Source: Microbacterium yannicii (lineage in GTDB: Bacteria; Actinomycetota; Actinomycetes; Actinomycetales; Microbacteriaceae). From it: 64,000 bases of DNA. A program made the translations under genes and the position numbers. Of this stretch, positions 1 to 8,259 are shown piece by piece (within the stretch, counting starts at the first letter, position 1; every line of letters begins with the position of its first letter). The notes under the pieces are model-generated. The model ran no database searches. It had not been told where the DNA came from and worked only from the letters and a program-made list of their open reading frames with translations. Where the stretch lies: contig NZ_JAMXMB010000036.1 of the NCBI RefSeq assembly GCF_024055635.1, positions 1 through 64,000 of the forward strand, given 5' to 3'.

Positions 1-27
1 AGGCCGCACCCGATCCGGGTGCGGCCT
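1..27. terminator. Perfect 12-bp hairpin, likely terminator of a gene outside the window
   Basis: AGGCCGCACCCG (1-12) is exactly complementary to CGGGTGCGGCCT (16-27) with a 3-nt loop. No T-run follows, as is usual for high-GC actinobacterial hairpin terminators. It probably ends a gene lying before the window; direction cannot be told. Confidence 0.6.
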
Positions 28-62
28 CGCGCACGCCCGGCCCACGGTGTGGCCGGTCCGGC

Positions 63-100
63 GTCGCGACGCGCGGCGTGTCCGGGGGTCGCGACGCGCG
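63..100. promoter_or_regulatory. 13-bp direct repeat upstream of the pca genes, possible operator
   Basis: GTCGCGACGCGCG occurs at 63-75 and again at 88-100, with starts 25 bp apart. The repeat contains the palindrome TCGCGA. It lies about 130-170 bp before the CoA-transferase start, where an activator site (for example for the IclR protein at 2975) could be. Function is a guess; the sequence is also GC-rich enough for chance repetition. Confidence 0.25.
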
Positions 101-231
101 CTTACGTCCGACGGGCTTCCACGTTTCGTGACACCCGGACGGATGCCGCCGCCGTGCCCGCGGTGTAGCATGGCCGTAGAACGCACAGGTGTTCGCAGAG
201 CGAACAGAGGCCATGCCAACCAGGAGGTCGC

Positions 232-1008
232 ATGATCGACAAGACCGTGGGCTCGGTCGCGGACGCCGTGGCCGGCATCCGCGACGGAGCGACCGTCATG
301 ATCGGCGGCTTCGGGCGTGCCGGGCAGCCGGTCGAGCTGATCGACGCCCTCATCGCGCACGGCGCCAAGGATCTCACCGTCGTGAACAACAACGCCGGCA
401 ACGGCGATCTCGGCCTGGCCGCGCTCCTGGCCAAGAAGCGGGTGCGCAAGATCCTCTGCTCGTTCCCGCGCCAGCACGACTCGTGGGTTTTCGACGGTCT
501 CTATCGTGCCGGCGAGATCGAGCTCGAGCTCGTGCCGCAGGGCAACCTCGCCGAGCGGATCCGCGCCGCGGGGGCGGGCATCGGTGCGTTCTTCTCGCCG
601 ACGGGTGTGGGCACCGAATTGGCCGAGGGTAAGGAGCTCCGCGAGATCGACGGGCGCACGTACGCGCTCGAGTACCCCATCCGGGCGGATGTCGCCCTCG
701 TGAGCGCCTACCGCGGCGACCGCTGGGGCAACCTCGTCTACCGTGAGACCGCGCGCAACTTCGGCCCCATCATGGCGGCCGCCGCGACGACCACGATCGT
801 GCAGGTCGACGAGATCGTGCCTCTCGGATCGCTCGATCCCGAGTCGATCGTGACGCCCGGCATCTTCGTCGACCGCGTCGTCGCCGTCGGCGAGCGGGAC
901 TGGCTGCGCGACGGCGCATTCGTCGGGGGAGTGGACATTGAAGGTCGTCCGCTCGTGAGCGCTTCGACAGGCTCAGCGACCGGGCCACGGACGAAGGCGG
1001 ACCAGTGA
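232..1008 (+). CDS. pcaI: 3-oxoadipate/3-oxoacid CoA-transferase subunit A
   Basis: 258-aa alpha subunit of a two-subunit class I CoA transferase, which moves CoA from succinyl-CoA to a 3-oxoacid (3-oxoadipate in the beta-ketoadipate pathway). The N-terminal GGFGRAGQP glycine loop and the VNNNAGNGDLG segment are typical of the family, and the length is usual. The start ATG follows an AGGAGG-like site (CAGGAGGTCGC). It overlaps subunit B by 4 bp (GTGA), and the thiolase follows at once, which favours the pca assignment over acetoacetate use. The C-terminal tail ASTGSATGPRTKADQ is translated from a dispersed repeat (959-982), so the family-typical protein probably ends about 15 residues earlier. 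A ScoA-type substrate cannot be excluded. Confidence 0.85.
   Translation: MIDKTVGSVADAVAGIRDGATVMIGGFGRAGQPVELIDALIAHGAKDLTVVNNNAGNGDLGLAALLAKKRVRKILCSFPRQHDSWVFDGLYRAGEIELELVPQGNLAERIRAAGAGIGAFFSPTGVGTELAEGKELREIDGRTYALEYPIRADVALVSAYRGDRWGNLVYRETARNFGPIMAAAATTTIVQVDEIVPLGSLDPESIVTPGIFVDRVVAVGERDWLRDGAFVGGVDIEGRPLVSASTGSATGPRTKADQ
959..982 (+). repeat. Dispersed TTCGACAGGCTCAG repeat inside the pcaI tail
   Basis: GCGCTTCGACAGGCTCAGCG plus ACCG: the inverted ends CGCT/AGCG flank the invariant core TCGACAGGCTC. It is translated as ASTGSATG at the C-terminus of the CoA-transferase A subunit. The same element recurs at 18632, 19773, 32170, 37833 and 56343, and nine times at 57175-57461. Confidence 0.8.
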
Positions 1009-1664
1009 GCACACTCATCAGCCGCGAGCAGCTCGCGGCGCGCATCGCGCAGGACATCCCGGAGGGCTCGTACGTCAACCTCGGCATCGGGGCACCGACT
1101 CTGGTGGCGAACTTCCTGCCGGAGACGCTCGAGATCATCCTGCACACGGAGAACGGGCTGCTCGGCATGGGACCGGCCCCCGAGCCGGACCGCATCGATC
1201 CCGACCTCATCAACGCCGGCAAGCAGCCGGTCACCGCGCTGCCGGGCGCGGCGTACTTCCACCATGCCGACTCGTTCGCCATGATGCGCGGCGGGCATCT
1301 CGACGTCTGCGTGCTCGGCGCGTTCCAGGTCTCCGAGCGCGGTGACCTGGCGAACTGGTCCACCGGTGCGCCCGGCGCGATCCCCGCCGTCGGCGGCGCC
1401 ATGGACCTCGCGATCGGCGCGAAGAACGTCTACGTCATGACCGATCTGCTCACCAAGACCGGCGAGTCCAAGCTGGTCGCGGCGTGCACGTACCCGCTCA
1501 CCGGTGTCGCGTGCGTGACCCGCGTCTACACCGACCACGCGATCTTCGATGTCACACCCGAGGGCTTCGCCGTCCGCGAGGCGTTCGGCGACAACACCGT
1601 CGCCTCGCTCGCCGAACTCACGGGGTTGGAGCTTCGAGAAGCGGCCCCCGTCGAAGGGAACTGA
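1005..1664 (+). CDS. pcaJ: 3-oxoadipate/3-oxoacid CoA-transferase subunit B
   Basis: 219-aa beta subunit that carries the catalytic glutamate of class I CoA transferases. The motif HTENGLLGMGP (about residues 46-56) contains that Glu, which forms the glutamyl-CoA thioester. GIGAPTLVANFLP near the N-terminus and the SKLVAACTYPLTG strand near residue 160 are also typical. The GTG start overlaps the stop of subunit A by 4 bp, which ensures coupled synthesis of the heterodimer. Together with the thiolase 1 nt downstream, this gives the last two steps from 3-oxoadipate to succinyl-CoA and acetyl-CoA. Confidence 0.87.
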   Translation: MSTLISREQLAARIAQDIPEGSYVNLGIGAPTLVANFLPETLEIILHTENGLLGMGPAPEPDRIDPDLINAGKQPVTALPGAAYFHHADSFAMMRGGHLDVCVLGAFQVSERGDLANWSTGAPGAIPAVGGAMDLAIGAKNVYVMTDLLTKTGESKLVAACTYPLTGVACVTRVYTDHAIFDVTPEGFAVREAFGDNTVASLAELTGLELREAAPVEGN

Positions 1665-1665
1665 C

Positions 1666-2841
1666 ATGTCGTCCACCTACATCTATGACGCCGTGCGCAC
1701 GCCGTTCGGACGCGCCGGCGGTGCGCTGTCGGGCGTCCGTCCCGATGATCTCGCCGCCGTCGTCATGAAGGCGACGATCGAGCGCACCGGCCTCGACCCC
1801 GCGCGGATCGACGATGTGATCTTCGGCGACGCCAACCAGGCGGGCGAAGACAACCGCAACGTCGCGCGCATGGCCGCGCTTCTCGCCGGATTCCCGACGT
1901 CGGTGACCGGCGTCACGGTCAACCGGCTGTGCGCGTCGTCGGTCGAGGCGGTCATCCAGGGATCCCGCGCGATCGAGGCGGGCGACGCGGACATCGTGCT
2001 GGCGGGAGGCGTGGAGTCCATGAGCCGCGCGCCGTTCGTCGTCGAGAAGTCGGCGCGCCCGTGGCCGAGCGTGGGCAACCAGACGCTGTGGAACACGTCC
2101 ATCGGCTGGCGCATGACGAATCCGAAGCTGCCGAAGCACTGGACGATCTCGAATGGCGAGTCGGCCGAGAAGATCGCGCGCGAACAGGGCATCTCGCGCC
2201 ACGAGCAGGACGAGTTCGCCGTGCGCTCGCACCGCCTCGCCGCCGCGGCCTGGGCCGCCGGTGTCTACGACGGCGAGATCGTGCAGGTGCCGGGCGCAGA
2301 GCTTGCGCGCGACGAGGGCATCCGCGATGACACTTCGGTGGAGAAGCTCGCCGGGCTCAAGGCGCTGTTCGCCGCCGACGGCGACGGCTCGGTGACCGCG
2401 GGCAACTCGTCGCCGATCAACGATGGCGCCTCGGCGGTGCTGCTGGGCCGTGAGGGCGCGCTGTCCGCGGAGCCGCTCGCGCGCATCACCGCCCGCGCCG
2501 CGCACGGCGTCGATCCCGACGTGTTCCCCCTGGCACCGATCGAGGCGGCCAACAAGGCGCTCGCGAGGGCCGGCCGCACGTGGGCCGACGTCGACCTCGT
2601 CGAGCTGAACGAGGCGTTCGCGTCGCAGTCGCTCGCCGACATCCGCGGCTGGGGCGATCTCGACCCCGAACGCGTCAACATCCACGGCGGTGCGCTCGCC
2701 ATCGGCCACCCCCTGGGCGCGTCGGGCGGGCGCATCATCGGCCACGCCGCGCACGAGCTTCGCCGCCGCGGGGGAGGCGTCGCCGTGGCCGCGATCTGCA
2801 TCGGCGTCGGCCAGGGCCTCGCCGTCGTGCTCGAGCGGTGA
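1666..2841 (+). CDS. pcaF: Beta-ketoadipyl-CoA thiolase (acetyl-CoA acyltransferase)
   Basis: 391-aa thiolase II family enzyme that would cleave 3-oxoadipyl-CoA to succinyl-CoA and acetyl-CoA. The acyl-accepting Cys lies in VNRLCASSVEAV (near residue 90), the catalytic His in GHPLGASGGR (near 350), and the second Cys in AAICIGVGQG near the C-terminus. These are the complete thiolase triad regions. The frame is open further upstream, but the ATG at 1666 gives the usual length and directly follows the pcaJ stop. The pairing with a 3-oxoacid CoA transferase and an IclR regulator is the classical pcaIJF arrangement. By sequence alone another 3-oxoacyl-CoA thiolase is possible. Confidence 0.85.
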   Translation: MSSTYIYDAVRTPFGRAGGALSGVRPDDLAAVVMKATIERTGLDPARIDDVIFGDANQAGEDNRNVARMAALLAGFPTSVTGVTVNRLCASSVEAVIQGSRAIEAGDADIVLAGGVESMSRAPFVVEKSARPWPSVGNQTLWNTSIGWRMTNPKLPKHWTISNGESAEKIAREQGISRHEQDEFAVRSHRLAAAAWAAGVYDGEIVQVPGAELARDEGIRDDTSVEKLAGLKALFAADGDGSVTAGNSSPINDGASAVLLGREGALSAEPLARITARAAHGVDPDVFPLAPIEAANKALARAGRTWADVDLVELNEAFASQSLADIRGWGDLDPERVNIHGGALAIGHPLGASGGRIIGHAAHELRRRGGGVAVAAICIGVGQGLAVVLER

Positions 2842-2864
2842 CTCGGAGGGATGGTGGCACGAGC

Positions 2865-2922
2865 GCTGCAGTTTCCTGCGAGCGCCGCGTCGTTCGGCGC
2901 AGCGCTCGCACGAAACTGCAGC
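2865..2922. repeat. Imperfect 21-bp inverted repeat, REP-like, between pcaF and the IclR gene
   Basis: The left arm at 2865-2885 pairs with 2902-2922 with one mismatch in 21. The right arm read on the minus strand contains GCAGTTTCGTGCGAGCGC, which is present again at 63240-63257. It may work as a terminator after pcaF. Recurrence points to a dispersed palindromic element rather than a purely local terminator. Confidence 0.6.
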
Positions 2923-2974
2923 CCTCGCGTCGCCGTCGCCCGAGGCGCGGCGGGGTGACGGATAGGGTGAGCCG

Positions 2975-3757
2975 GTGACCGTGACCAGCGACCCCGTCTC
3001 GGGCCGCGACACGGTGCAGTCCCTCGCCCGTGGTCTCGCCGTGATCCGCGCGTTCGATGCCGACCACCCGCAGCTCACGCTCAGCGAGGTCGCGCGACGC
3101 GCGGACATCACGCGGGCGGCGGCCGGGCGATTCCTCCGCACGCTGGAGGAACTGGGCTACGTGCGCGGCCACGACAGGCTCTTCGCGCTCACCCCGCGGG
3201 TGCTCGAGCTGGGCTTCAGCTACCTGTCGGCGCTGTCGATCCCCGAGATCGTGCAGCCCCATCTCGAGCGGCTGTCCCGCGAGGTGGACGAGAGCGTCTC
3301 GTCCGCAGTGCTCGACGGCGACGAGATCGTCTACATCGCCCGCGTGCCCACGCGCCGCATCATGAGCGTGCGCATCACGATCGGCACCAGGTTCCCCGCC
3401 TTCGCGACGTCGATGGGACGCGTCCTGCTGGCCGGGATGCCGGCTGCCGCGCGCGACGCGATGCTCGAGGCATCCGCTCTCCCCGCCCTCACCGACCGCA
3501 CGCTCACCGACCCCACGGAGCTGCGGGCCGAGCTCGCGCGCGTGCGCGAACAGGGGTGGTCGCTGGTGGACGGCGAACTCGAGCCGGGGCTGCGCTCGGT
3601 GGCCGTGCCCCTGCACGGCCGGCGCGGCGAGGTGGTCGCCGCCGTCAACGTCTCGACCAGTGCGACGCGCGACAGCGTCGACCACGTCGTCGAGCGCTAC
3701 CTGCCGCCGCTGCGTGCCGCGGCCGCCGCGATCGACGCCGAGCTGCGGCTGGTCTGA
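2975..3757 (+). CDS. IclR-family transcriptional regulator (PcaR/PobR-like)
   Basis: 260-aa regulator. An N-terminal winged helix-turn-helix (about residues 13-75; SEVARRADITRAAAGRFLRTLEELGY is the recognition region) is followed by an IclR effector domain (about 85-255) with the usual FATSMGRVLLA and VDGELEPGLRSVAVPL segments. The GTG start at 2975 precedes TVTSDPVSGRDTVQSLARGL, the normal N-terminus of the Pca/Pob subgroup. It sits 133 bp after pcaF on the same strand, so it is a likely activator of the pcaIJF genes in response to an aromatic intermediate; that target is inferred from position. Confidence 0.85.
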   Translation: MTVTSDPVSGRDTVQSLARGLAVIRAFDADHPQLTLSEVARRADITRAAAGRFLRTLEELGYVRGHDRLFALTPRVLELGFSYLSALSIPEIVQPHLERLSREVDESVSSAVLDGDEIVYIARVPTRRIMSVRITIGTRFPAFATSMGRVLLAGMPAAARDAMLEASALPALTDRTLTDPTELRAELARVREQGWSLVDGELEPGLRSVAVPLHGRRGEVVAAVNVSTSATRDSVDHVVERYLPPLRAAAAAIDAELRLV

Positions 3758-3778
3758 CGCGAGGCGCGGTCGCCTGCC

Positions 3779-3854
3779 GTCGAGGATTCAGGAAAGTCCG
3801 CGTCGGCGAGGGCCCGCACGTCCGAAGCGACGGCGTGTTTCCTGAATCCTCGAC
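3779..3854. terminator. Perfect 17-bp inverted repeat between convergent genes
   Basis: GTCGAGGATTCAGGAAA (3779-3795) pairs exactly with TTTCCTGAATCCTCGAC (3838-3854) across a 42-nt GC-rich spacer. It lies between the IclR gene and purU, which converge here, so a bidirectional terminator is the natural reading. The long spacer makes it look like a small palindromic element as well. Confidence 0.6.
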
Positions 3855-3897
3855 GTCGCCGAGCGAGGCTGGCAACGGCCGCCCGCGGCATCCGTCC

Positions 3898-4773
3898 TCA
3901 GAAGACGATCGTGTGATTGCCGTGGCGGATCACGCGGTCCTCGGCATGCCACAGCACCGCGCGGGAGAGCACCTGCCGCTCCACATCGGCGCCGCGGCGG
4001 GCGAGCTCGGCGGCCGAGTCGGCGTGGGTCACGCGGACGGTGTCCTGCTCGATGATGGGGCCCTCGTCGAGGTCGTCGGTGACGTAGTGCGAAGTCGCGC
4101 CGATGAGCTTGACGCCGCGCTCCTTGGCCTTCTTGTACGGCTCCGCGCCGATGAAGGCGGGCAGGAACGAGTGGTGGATGTTGATCACCGGCACGCCGAG
4201 CTGCTGGAGGAAGTCGCCGGACAGGATCTGCATGTACCGCGCCAGCACCACGACGTCGACGTTGCCGCGGAGCAGCTCCAGGATCTTCGCCTCGGACGCC
4301 GACTTGTCGGGGCCGGGCACACCCGGCACATGGAAGAAGGGGACGCCGAACGAGCGCACGTCCTCGGCCGACGTCGTGTGGTTCGAGATGACCATGGGAA
4401 TCGTCACCGGAAGATCGCCGCGGCGGTGACGCCACAGCAGGTCGAGCAGGCAGTGGTCCTGCTTCGACGCGAGGATGGCCATGCGCTTGGGCACCGATTG
4501 GTCGGTCAGCGACCACTCCAGCTCGAATCCGGCGAGGGTCTGTGCGATCTCGGTCTCGATCACCGGCCGCTCCGCGGCGAAGCCGGGCCGGTGGAAGACG
4601 ACGCGCTGGAAGTACGCGCCCCCGATGGGGTCGTCGGAGTACTGGTCGAACGCGACGATGTTGCCGCCGATGCGCGTGATCATCGCCGACACGGCGGCGA
4701 CGATTCCGGGCTGGTCGCTGCCGTGGACGATGAGGCAGGCGTGGTCGGGCTTCAGATTCGGCGAGGCGGGCAC
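3898..4773 (-). CDS. purU: Formyltetrahydrofolate deformylase
   Basis: 291-aa enzyme that hydrolyses 10-formyl-THF to THF and formate, balancing one-carbon pools. The N-terminal ACT domain (about residues 10-90, HGSDQPGIVAAVS) precedes a formyltransferase fold (about 95-285). Visible catalytic residues are N198 and H200 in NIHHSFLPAF and D236 in DDLDEGPII, the Asn-His-Asp set of the GART/PurU superfamily. The frame stays open to 4953, but the GTG at 4773 gives the usual length; the extra upstream residues are Arg-rich and unlike the family. It is monocistronic, convergent with the IclR gene. Confidence 0.9.
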   Translation of the reverse strand: MPASPNLKPDHACLIVHGSDQPGIVAAVSAMITRIGGNIVAFDQYSDDPIGGAYFQRVVFHRPGFAAERPVIETEIAQTLAGFELEWSLTDQSVPKRMAILASKQDHCLLDLLWRHRRGDLPVTIPMVISNHTTSAEDVRSFGVPFFHVPGVPGPDKSASEAKILELLRGNVDVVVLARYMQILSGDFLQQLGVPVINIHHSFLPAFIGAEPYKKAKERGVKLIGATSHYVTDDLDEGPIIEQDTVRVTHADSAAELARRGADVERQVLSRAVLWHAEDRVIRHGNHTIVF

Positions 4774-5019
4774 CGTTCGATTCTGCCGTGTCGCGGCGCG
4801 ACGCGAAGAGTCCGGCCGGAGATGACGCCCCGTGATGGCCCCGCGGCGGGCGGCGTATTGCGCGACGGCTCCGGCTTCTGGCTCGGTGAGGGATGGCGAA
4901 CGGATGCCGGGGAACCGGCGCCTGCGGCCGCGTCGATGGGCAATTCGCCCCATGGGACCGCCGAGACACCCGCTGCTACGCTCCCGAGTGCACGCTCACG
5001 TGCCGACCCGGGGGAGAGC

Positions 5020-6759
5020 ATGGCGTACTACGGCGCTGACATCGGCGAGCTGCGCGAGTTCGCCCGACAGCTCTCGGCCGGATCGGACTCGCTCGAGAAC
5101 GCACGGCGAGCGCTGCAGTCTTCGGTCACGAGCGCGCCATGGCGCGGGCCCGACGGCGAAGAGCTGCGCAGCCGCTGGTCGAGCGAGCTGGCGCCGGCGC
5201 TGGTGGAGGTGGCCGGCAGCCTGCGCACCGCGGCCCAGCGGATCCGCGCGAACGCCGACGACCAGGAGCGCACCAGCACCGACAGCGGCGGCCCGCACGG
5301 CGGCGGCTCGCAGGGTGGCGGCTCGCACGGCGGCGGCGGCTCCCAGGGTGGCGGTTCGCACAGCGGTGGCTCGGGCGCCGGGAGCTCGGGCGCCGGCGGC
5401 TCGGACGCCGGCGGCGACGATGCCCAGGGTGGCCCGAAGGTCACGATCAAGGGCGGCAGCGAGTCCGGCTCCGACAACGGCCTGCCCGGCAGCCCGGCGA
5501 CGGAGGGCAGCGGCTCGAAGATCGGCGGCGGGGTCACGTACGATCCCGAGACGGGTGAAACGACCTCCTCGGGCTCCGGCTCGCTCCAGGACTGGATGAA
5601 GACCACCGACGGCTCGAAGATCTCGTTCGGCGTCAAGGGCGGCGCCGAGTACACGACGGGCGAGAAGTCTGGCGACGGCTTCACCACGTACACGTCGAAG
5701 TCGGACGTCTCCATCGGCGTCGAGGGCGGCATCTCGAAGAATGGCACCGGCGTCAGCGGGGGCTACAGCACCGGTCTCACCTCGGAGTACCAGGTGAAGA
5801 TTCCCGACAGCGCGGGCGACGTGGATCCCGGTTCGATCAACCCGTTCGACCCGCGCAGCATGCCGGTCGGCTCGTCGGTGACCATGAACGGCGGCGACTA
5901 CACGAAGACCGACCTGAACGCGGCGTACCACCACATCGCGATCGAGTCGTCGGTCAAGGATGCGAGCGGCGTGAGCAGCGTCATCGAGCGCGTCGACGAC
6001 AGCACGGTGCGCGTCACCGCGGGCCCGACCGAGGCCCTGACGAACAGTGCGGGTCTCGGCGTCGACTTCGACGCGATCAAGGCCATGCTGAGCGGATCGA
6101 CGACGATGGGCGGCCAGTCGCTGCGCACCGCCGACTTCGACCTGTCCACCACCGAGGGACAGGCGGCGTACGACCGCTACCTCGTCACGGGCGAGCTGCC
6201 GAGCGACCCGTCGGCGGGCGTCTCGGGCACCACCCGCATCGAGCGACTCGACTACGACTCGACCGCGAAGGCCGGGTTCGACACGCCCGTCGGCGGTGCC
6301 GAGGTGCAGCTGGGGCAGAACACCGGCTCGAAGGTCATGACGACCTACCCCGACGGCACCTCCGAGCAGCTCACCACGGCGAACTACGGCGAGACCGGCG
6401 ACTTCCGCATGCAGCAGACCTACGACTCCTCGGGCGCCGAAGACATGTCGGCCCGCACGTACACATACGAGGTCACGGCGAACGACCTGACCGCGCAGTA
6501 CCTCAACAGCGGCGACTGGTTCCCGCAGAGCGCGGTCCCGGGTCAGGTCTCGGCCGGAGACACCGTCGCGCTGACGTTCACCGAGGCCCAGATGGACCGC
6601 CTCGCGCAATACGCGGCGGGAGCCGACCCCCTGGGCGACGCGTACGGCCTCAGCGGTGAGAAGGTCAGCGCCTTCGAGCTGGCGGCGATCCTCGCGCGCA
6701 CCTCGAGCGACGAGCAGCGGCTCATCGAGAACATCTCGCAGATCTACCAGTCGCGCTGA
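5020..6759 (+). CDS. WXG100-like protein with Gly/Ser-rich linker and unassigned C-terminal region
   Basis: 579-aa protein of unknown function. The ATG at 5020 follows a GGGGGAGAG ribosome site. Residues 1-85 look like an ESAT-6/WXG100 helical hairpin: two predicted amphipathic helices around the turn PWRGPDGEELRSRW, followed by LRTAAQRIRANADDQER. Residues about 90-150 are an almost pure Gly/Ser/His linker (GGGSQGGGSHGGG-type repeats). The remaining 400 residues are Thr/Ser/Gly/Asp-rich, probably beta-structured, with VKGGAEYTTGEKSGDGFTTY and GVEGGISKNGTGVSGGYSTG near the start. There is no signal peptide. Such N-termini usually mark type VII secretion substrates or surface-associated proteins, but no EccC, EccB, mycosin or immunity gene is nearby. 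I do not recognise the C-terminal domain. Confidence 0.6.
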   Translation: MAYYGADIGELREFARQLSAGSDSLENARRALQSSVTSAPWRGPDGEELRSRWSSELAPALVEVAGSLRTAAQRIRANADDQERTSTDSGGPHGGGSQGGGSHGGGGSQGGGSHSGGSGAGSSGAGGSDAGGDDAQGGPKVTIKGGSESGSDNGLPGSPATEGSGSKIGGGVTYDPETGETTSSGSGSLQDWMKTTDGSKISFGVKGGAEYTTGEKSGDGFTTYTSKSDVSIGVEGGISKNGTGVSGGYSTGLTSEYQVKIPDSAGDVDPGSINPFDPRSMPVGSSVTMNGGDYTKTDLNAAYHHIAIESSVKDASGVSSVIERVDDSTVRVTAGPTEALTNSAGLGVDFDAIKAMLSGSTTMGGQSLRTADFDLSTTEGQAAYDRYLVTGELPSDPSAGVSGTTRIERLDYDSTAKAGFDTPVGGAEVQLGQNTGSKVMTTYPDGTSEQLTTANYGETGDFRMQQTYDSSGAEDMSARTYTYEVTANDLTAQYLNSGDWFPQSAVPGQVSAGDTVALTFTEAQMDRLAQYAAGADPLGDAYGLSGEKVSAFELAAILARTSSDEQRLIENISQIYQSR

Positions 6760-6770
6760 GGCGGGCGATG

Positions 6771-6797
6771 ACGGATGCCGCGGCCCGCGGCATCCGT
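6771..6797. terminator. Perfect 12-bp hairpin after the WXG100-like gene
   Basis: ACGGATGCCGCG (6771-6782) pairs with CGCGGCATCCGT (6786-6797), loop GCC. It starts 11 bp after the stop codon at 6759, so it is a likely intrinsic terminator. Confidence 0.65.
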
Positions 6798-6851
6798 TCG
6801 CTTCTCTGTCCGCAGTGACCGCCGCGTTCATCTATGCGCATATCAGGCATT

Positions 6852-6874
6852 CTTATGCTCGAAATCGTCATAAC
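6852..6874. promoter_or_regulatory. Candidate island operator, CTTAT-N13-ATAAC
   Basis: CTTATG (6852-6857) and CATAAC (6869-6874) form a palindrome with the same 23-bp span as the better site at 27542 (15 of 23 positions identical). It lies 69 bp before the first DUF6379-TIM-barrel fusion gene, in the only AT-rich stretch of this gap. Just upstream, ATCAGGCA (6842-6849) is also found next to the site at 12473. Confidence 0.5.
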
Positions 6875-6942
6875 TTCGATACTCTGGTCGAACCGCAACC
6901 ACGTGCGCCACCGCCGGCGCACAGACCAGAGAGCGAGCGTCG

Positions 6943-8247
6943 ATGCTTCTCGAGCGTGACCTGATCCAGTCCACGGGCTTCCGCAACGTGCGCGAAGGCG
7001 GCGTGATCACCGGCTTCCAGCTGCGCGTGCGGATCCCGAACTACCGCGGGCTGTACGCCTCGCTGATCGACGGCATCTCGGTGCGCGTAGGCGACCTCGT
7101 CGATGTCGGGCCCGACGTGCCGCTGTGGAGTTTCGGCGGCCAGACCTACACGCTCGCGCAGCTCTGGGACTCCGACGACGTGCGCTGGCCGCTCGAGGAG
7201 GCCGCCGTCGTGACGGTCCCCTTCCCGGGAGGGCTTCGCGACGGCACGCACGAGGTGTCTGTCGAGATCCTCCTCCGTGCTTCGTACATCCCGATCGAGC
7301 ACCAGCCGACCCGCACGCAGGCGACGCGCTGGGTCACACTCACGTCCGAGAACGATGGCGGGCCCTTCCAGTACGGCGTGAGCCTCTACAGCTACACCGG
7401 CGACTTCAGCACGGTTCTCGACCTCGAGACGTCGATGGCCGCCATCGCCGACCTCGGCGCCACCGGCATCGAGATCCTCGGCGAGGGGCACGTCGCAGGC
7501 TACCCGAACCCGTCCACGACGTGGATCGATGAGTGGTTCCGCCTGCTCGACGTGTACGGGCTCGAGCCGACGAACCTGGGCTCGTGGATCGACACGCGTC
7601 TGCACTCGAGCGGACCGAACGCCCGGGACATGACAGCCCAGGAGGGTGCCGCTGCGCTGCAACGCGACATCCGCCTCGCCAAGCAGCTCGGGTTCCGGTT
7701 CGTGCGCCCGAAGATCGGTGTCGTGTCGAGCGACCTCGTGCCGCACCCGATCTGGACCGAGTCGGTCGAGCGGAGCCTCGACCTCGCCGCGGAACTCGAT
7801 GTGGTGATTGCACCCGAGATCCACTCGCCCACGCCGATCAAGCACCCCGTCGTCGACGACTACATCGCGCTGATCCAGCGCACGGGCACGAAGCACTTCG
7901 GACTGCTGATCGACACCGGCATCTTCCAGGACAGGCCCATCCCGCTGCGCCCGGGCGAGACGCGCGAGACGCGCCCCGCCTTCCTCGACGGGATCGGCGT
8001 GGATCCGGCTGACCTGAAGGACATCGGCGAGTACGTCGTGTTCGTGCAGGCGAAGTTCCACGACATCGACGAGAACCGCGTCGACCAGCAGATCCCGTGG
8101 CGTCCGGTGCTGCAGGGGCTGAAGGATGCCGGCTACACCGGGTACCTGTCGAGCGAGTACGAGGGTGAGCGAGAGCCGTGGCGCTCGCTCGAGCAGGTGC
8201 GCCGGCAGCACTCGATCATGCGCGAGATCGCGTCGGACCTGGACTGA
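6943..8247 (+). CDS. Single-chain C-deglycosidase-like protein 1 (DUF6379 + TIM barrel), 434 aa
   Basis: Fusion of the two subunits of a C-glycoside deglycosidase-like enzyme. Residues 1-135 match the DUF6379/CarC-type beta-sandwich (RVRIPNYRGLYASLIDGISV); residues 143-434 are a sugar phosphate isomerase/epimerase TIM barrel (QYGVSLYSYTGDF) of the CarB/DgpB type. Metal-site positions seen are E292 (PEIHSP), D324 (LLIDTG) and E405 (SSEYEG). The normally conserved His of HVHAKF is Gln here (Q369 in FVQAKF), an unusual change at a metal-ligand position. CarB/CarC complexes cleave the C-C glycosidic bond of 3-oxo-C-glycosides by beta-elimination. It is followed 12 bp downstream by the second fusion. 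Activity, and whether the Gln variant is active, are not known. Confidence 0.7.
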   Translation: MLLERDLIQSTGFRNVREGGVITGFQLRVRIPNYRGLYASLIDGISVRVGDLVDVGPDVPLWSFGGQTYTLAQLWDSDDVRWPLEEAAVVTVPFPGGLRDGTHEVSVEILLRASYIPIEHQPTRTQATRWVTLTSENDGGPFQYGVSLYSYTGDFSTVLDLETSMAAIADLGATGIEILGEGHVAGYPNPSTTWIDEWFRLLDVYGLEPTNLGSWIDTRLHSSGPNARDMTAQEGAAALQRDIRLAKQLGFRFVRPKIGVVSSDLVPHPIWTESVERSLDLAAELDVVIAPEIHSPTPIKHPVVDDYIALIQRTGTKHFGLLIDTGIFQDRPIPLRPGETRETRPAFLDGIGVDPADLKDIGEYVVFVQAKFHDIDENRVDQQIPWRPVLQGLKDAGYTGYLSSEYEGEREPWRSLEQVRRQHSIMREIASDLD

Positions 8248-8259
8248 GAGGAAAGTCGG

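Noticed and set aside
3556..5019. Upstream extension of the WXG100-like gene by about 490 codons
   Set aside because: It runs antisense through purU and the IclR/purU hairpin; the ATG at 5020 with a good ribosome site starts the recognisable domain.
5020..6759. Toxin-immunity pair of a type VII secretion system
   Set aside because: No small immunity gene follows (the next gene is a glycoside-island enzyme) and no known toxin motif is visible in the C-terminal region.
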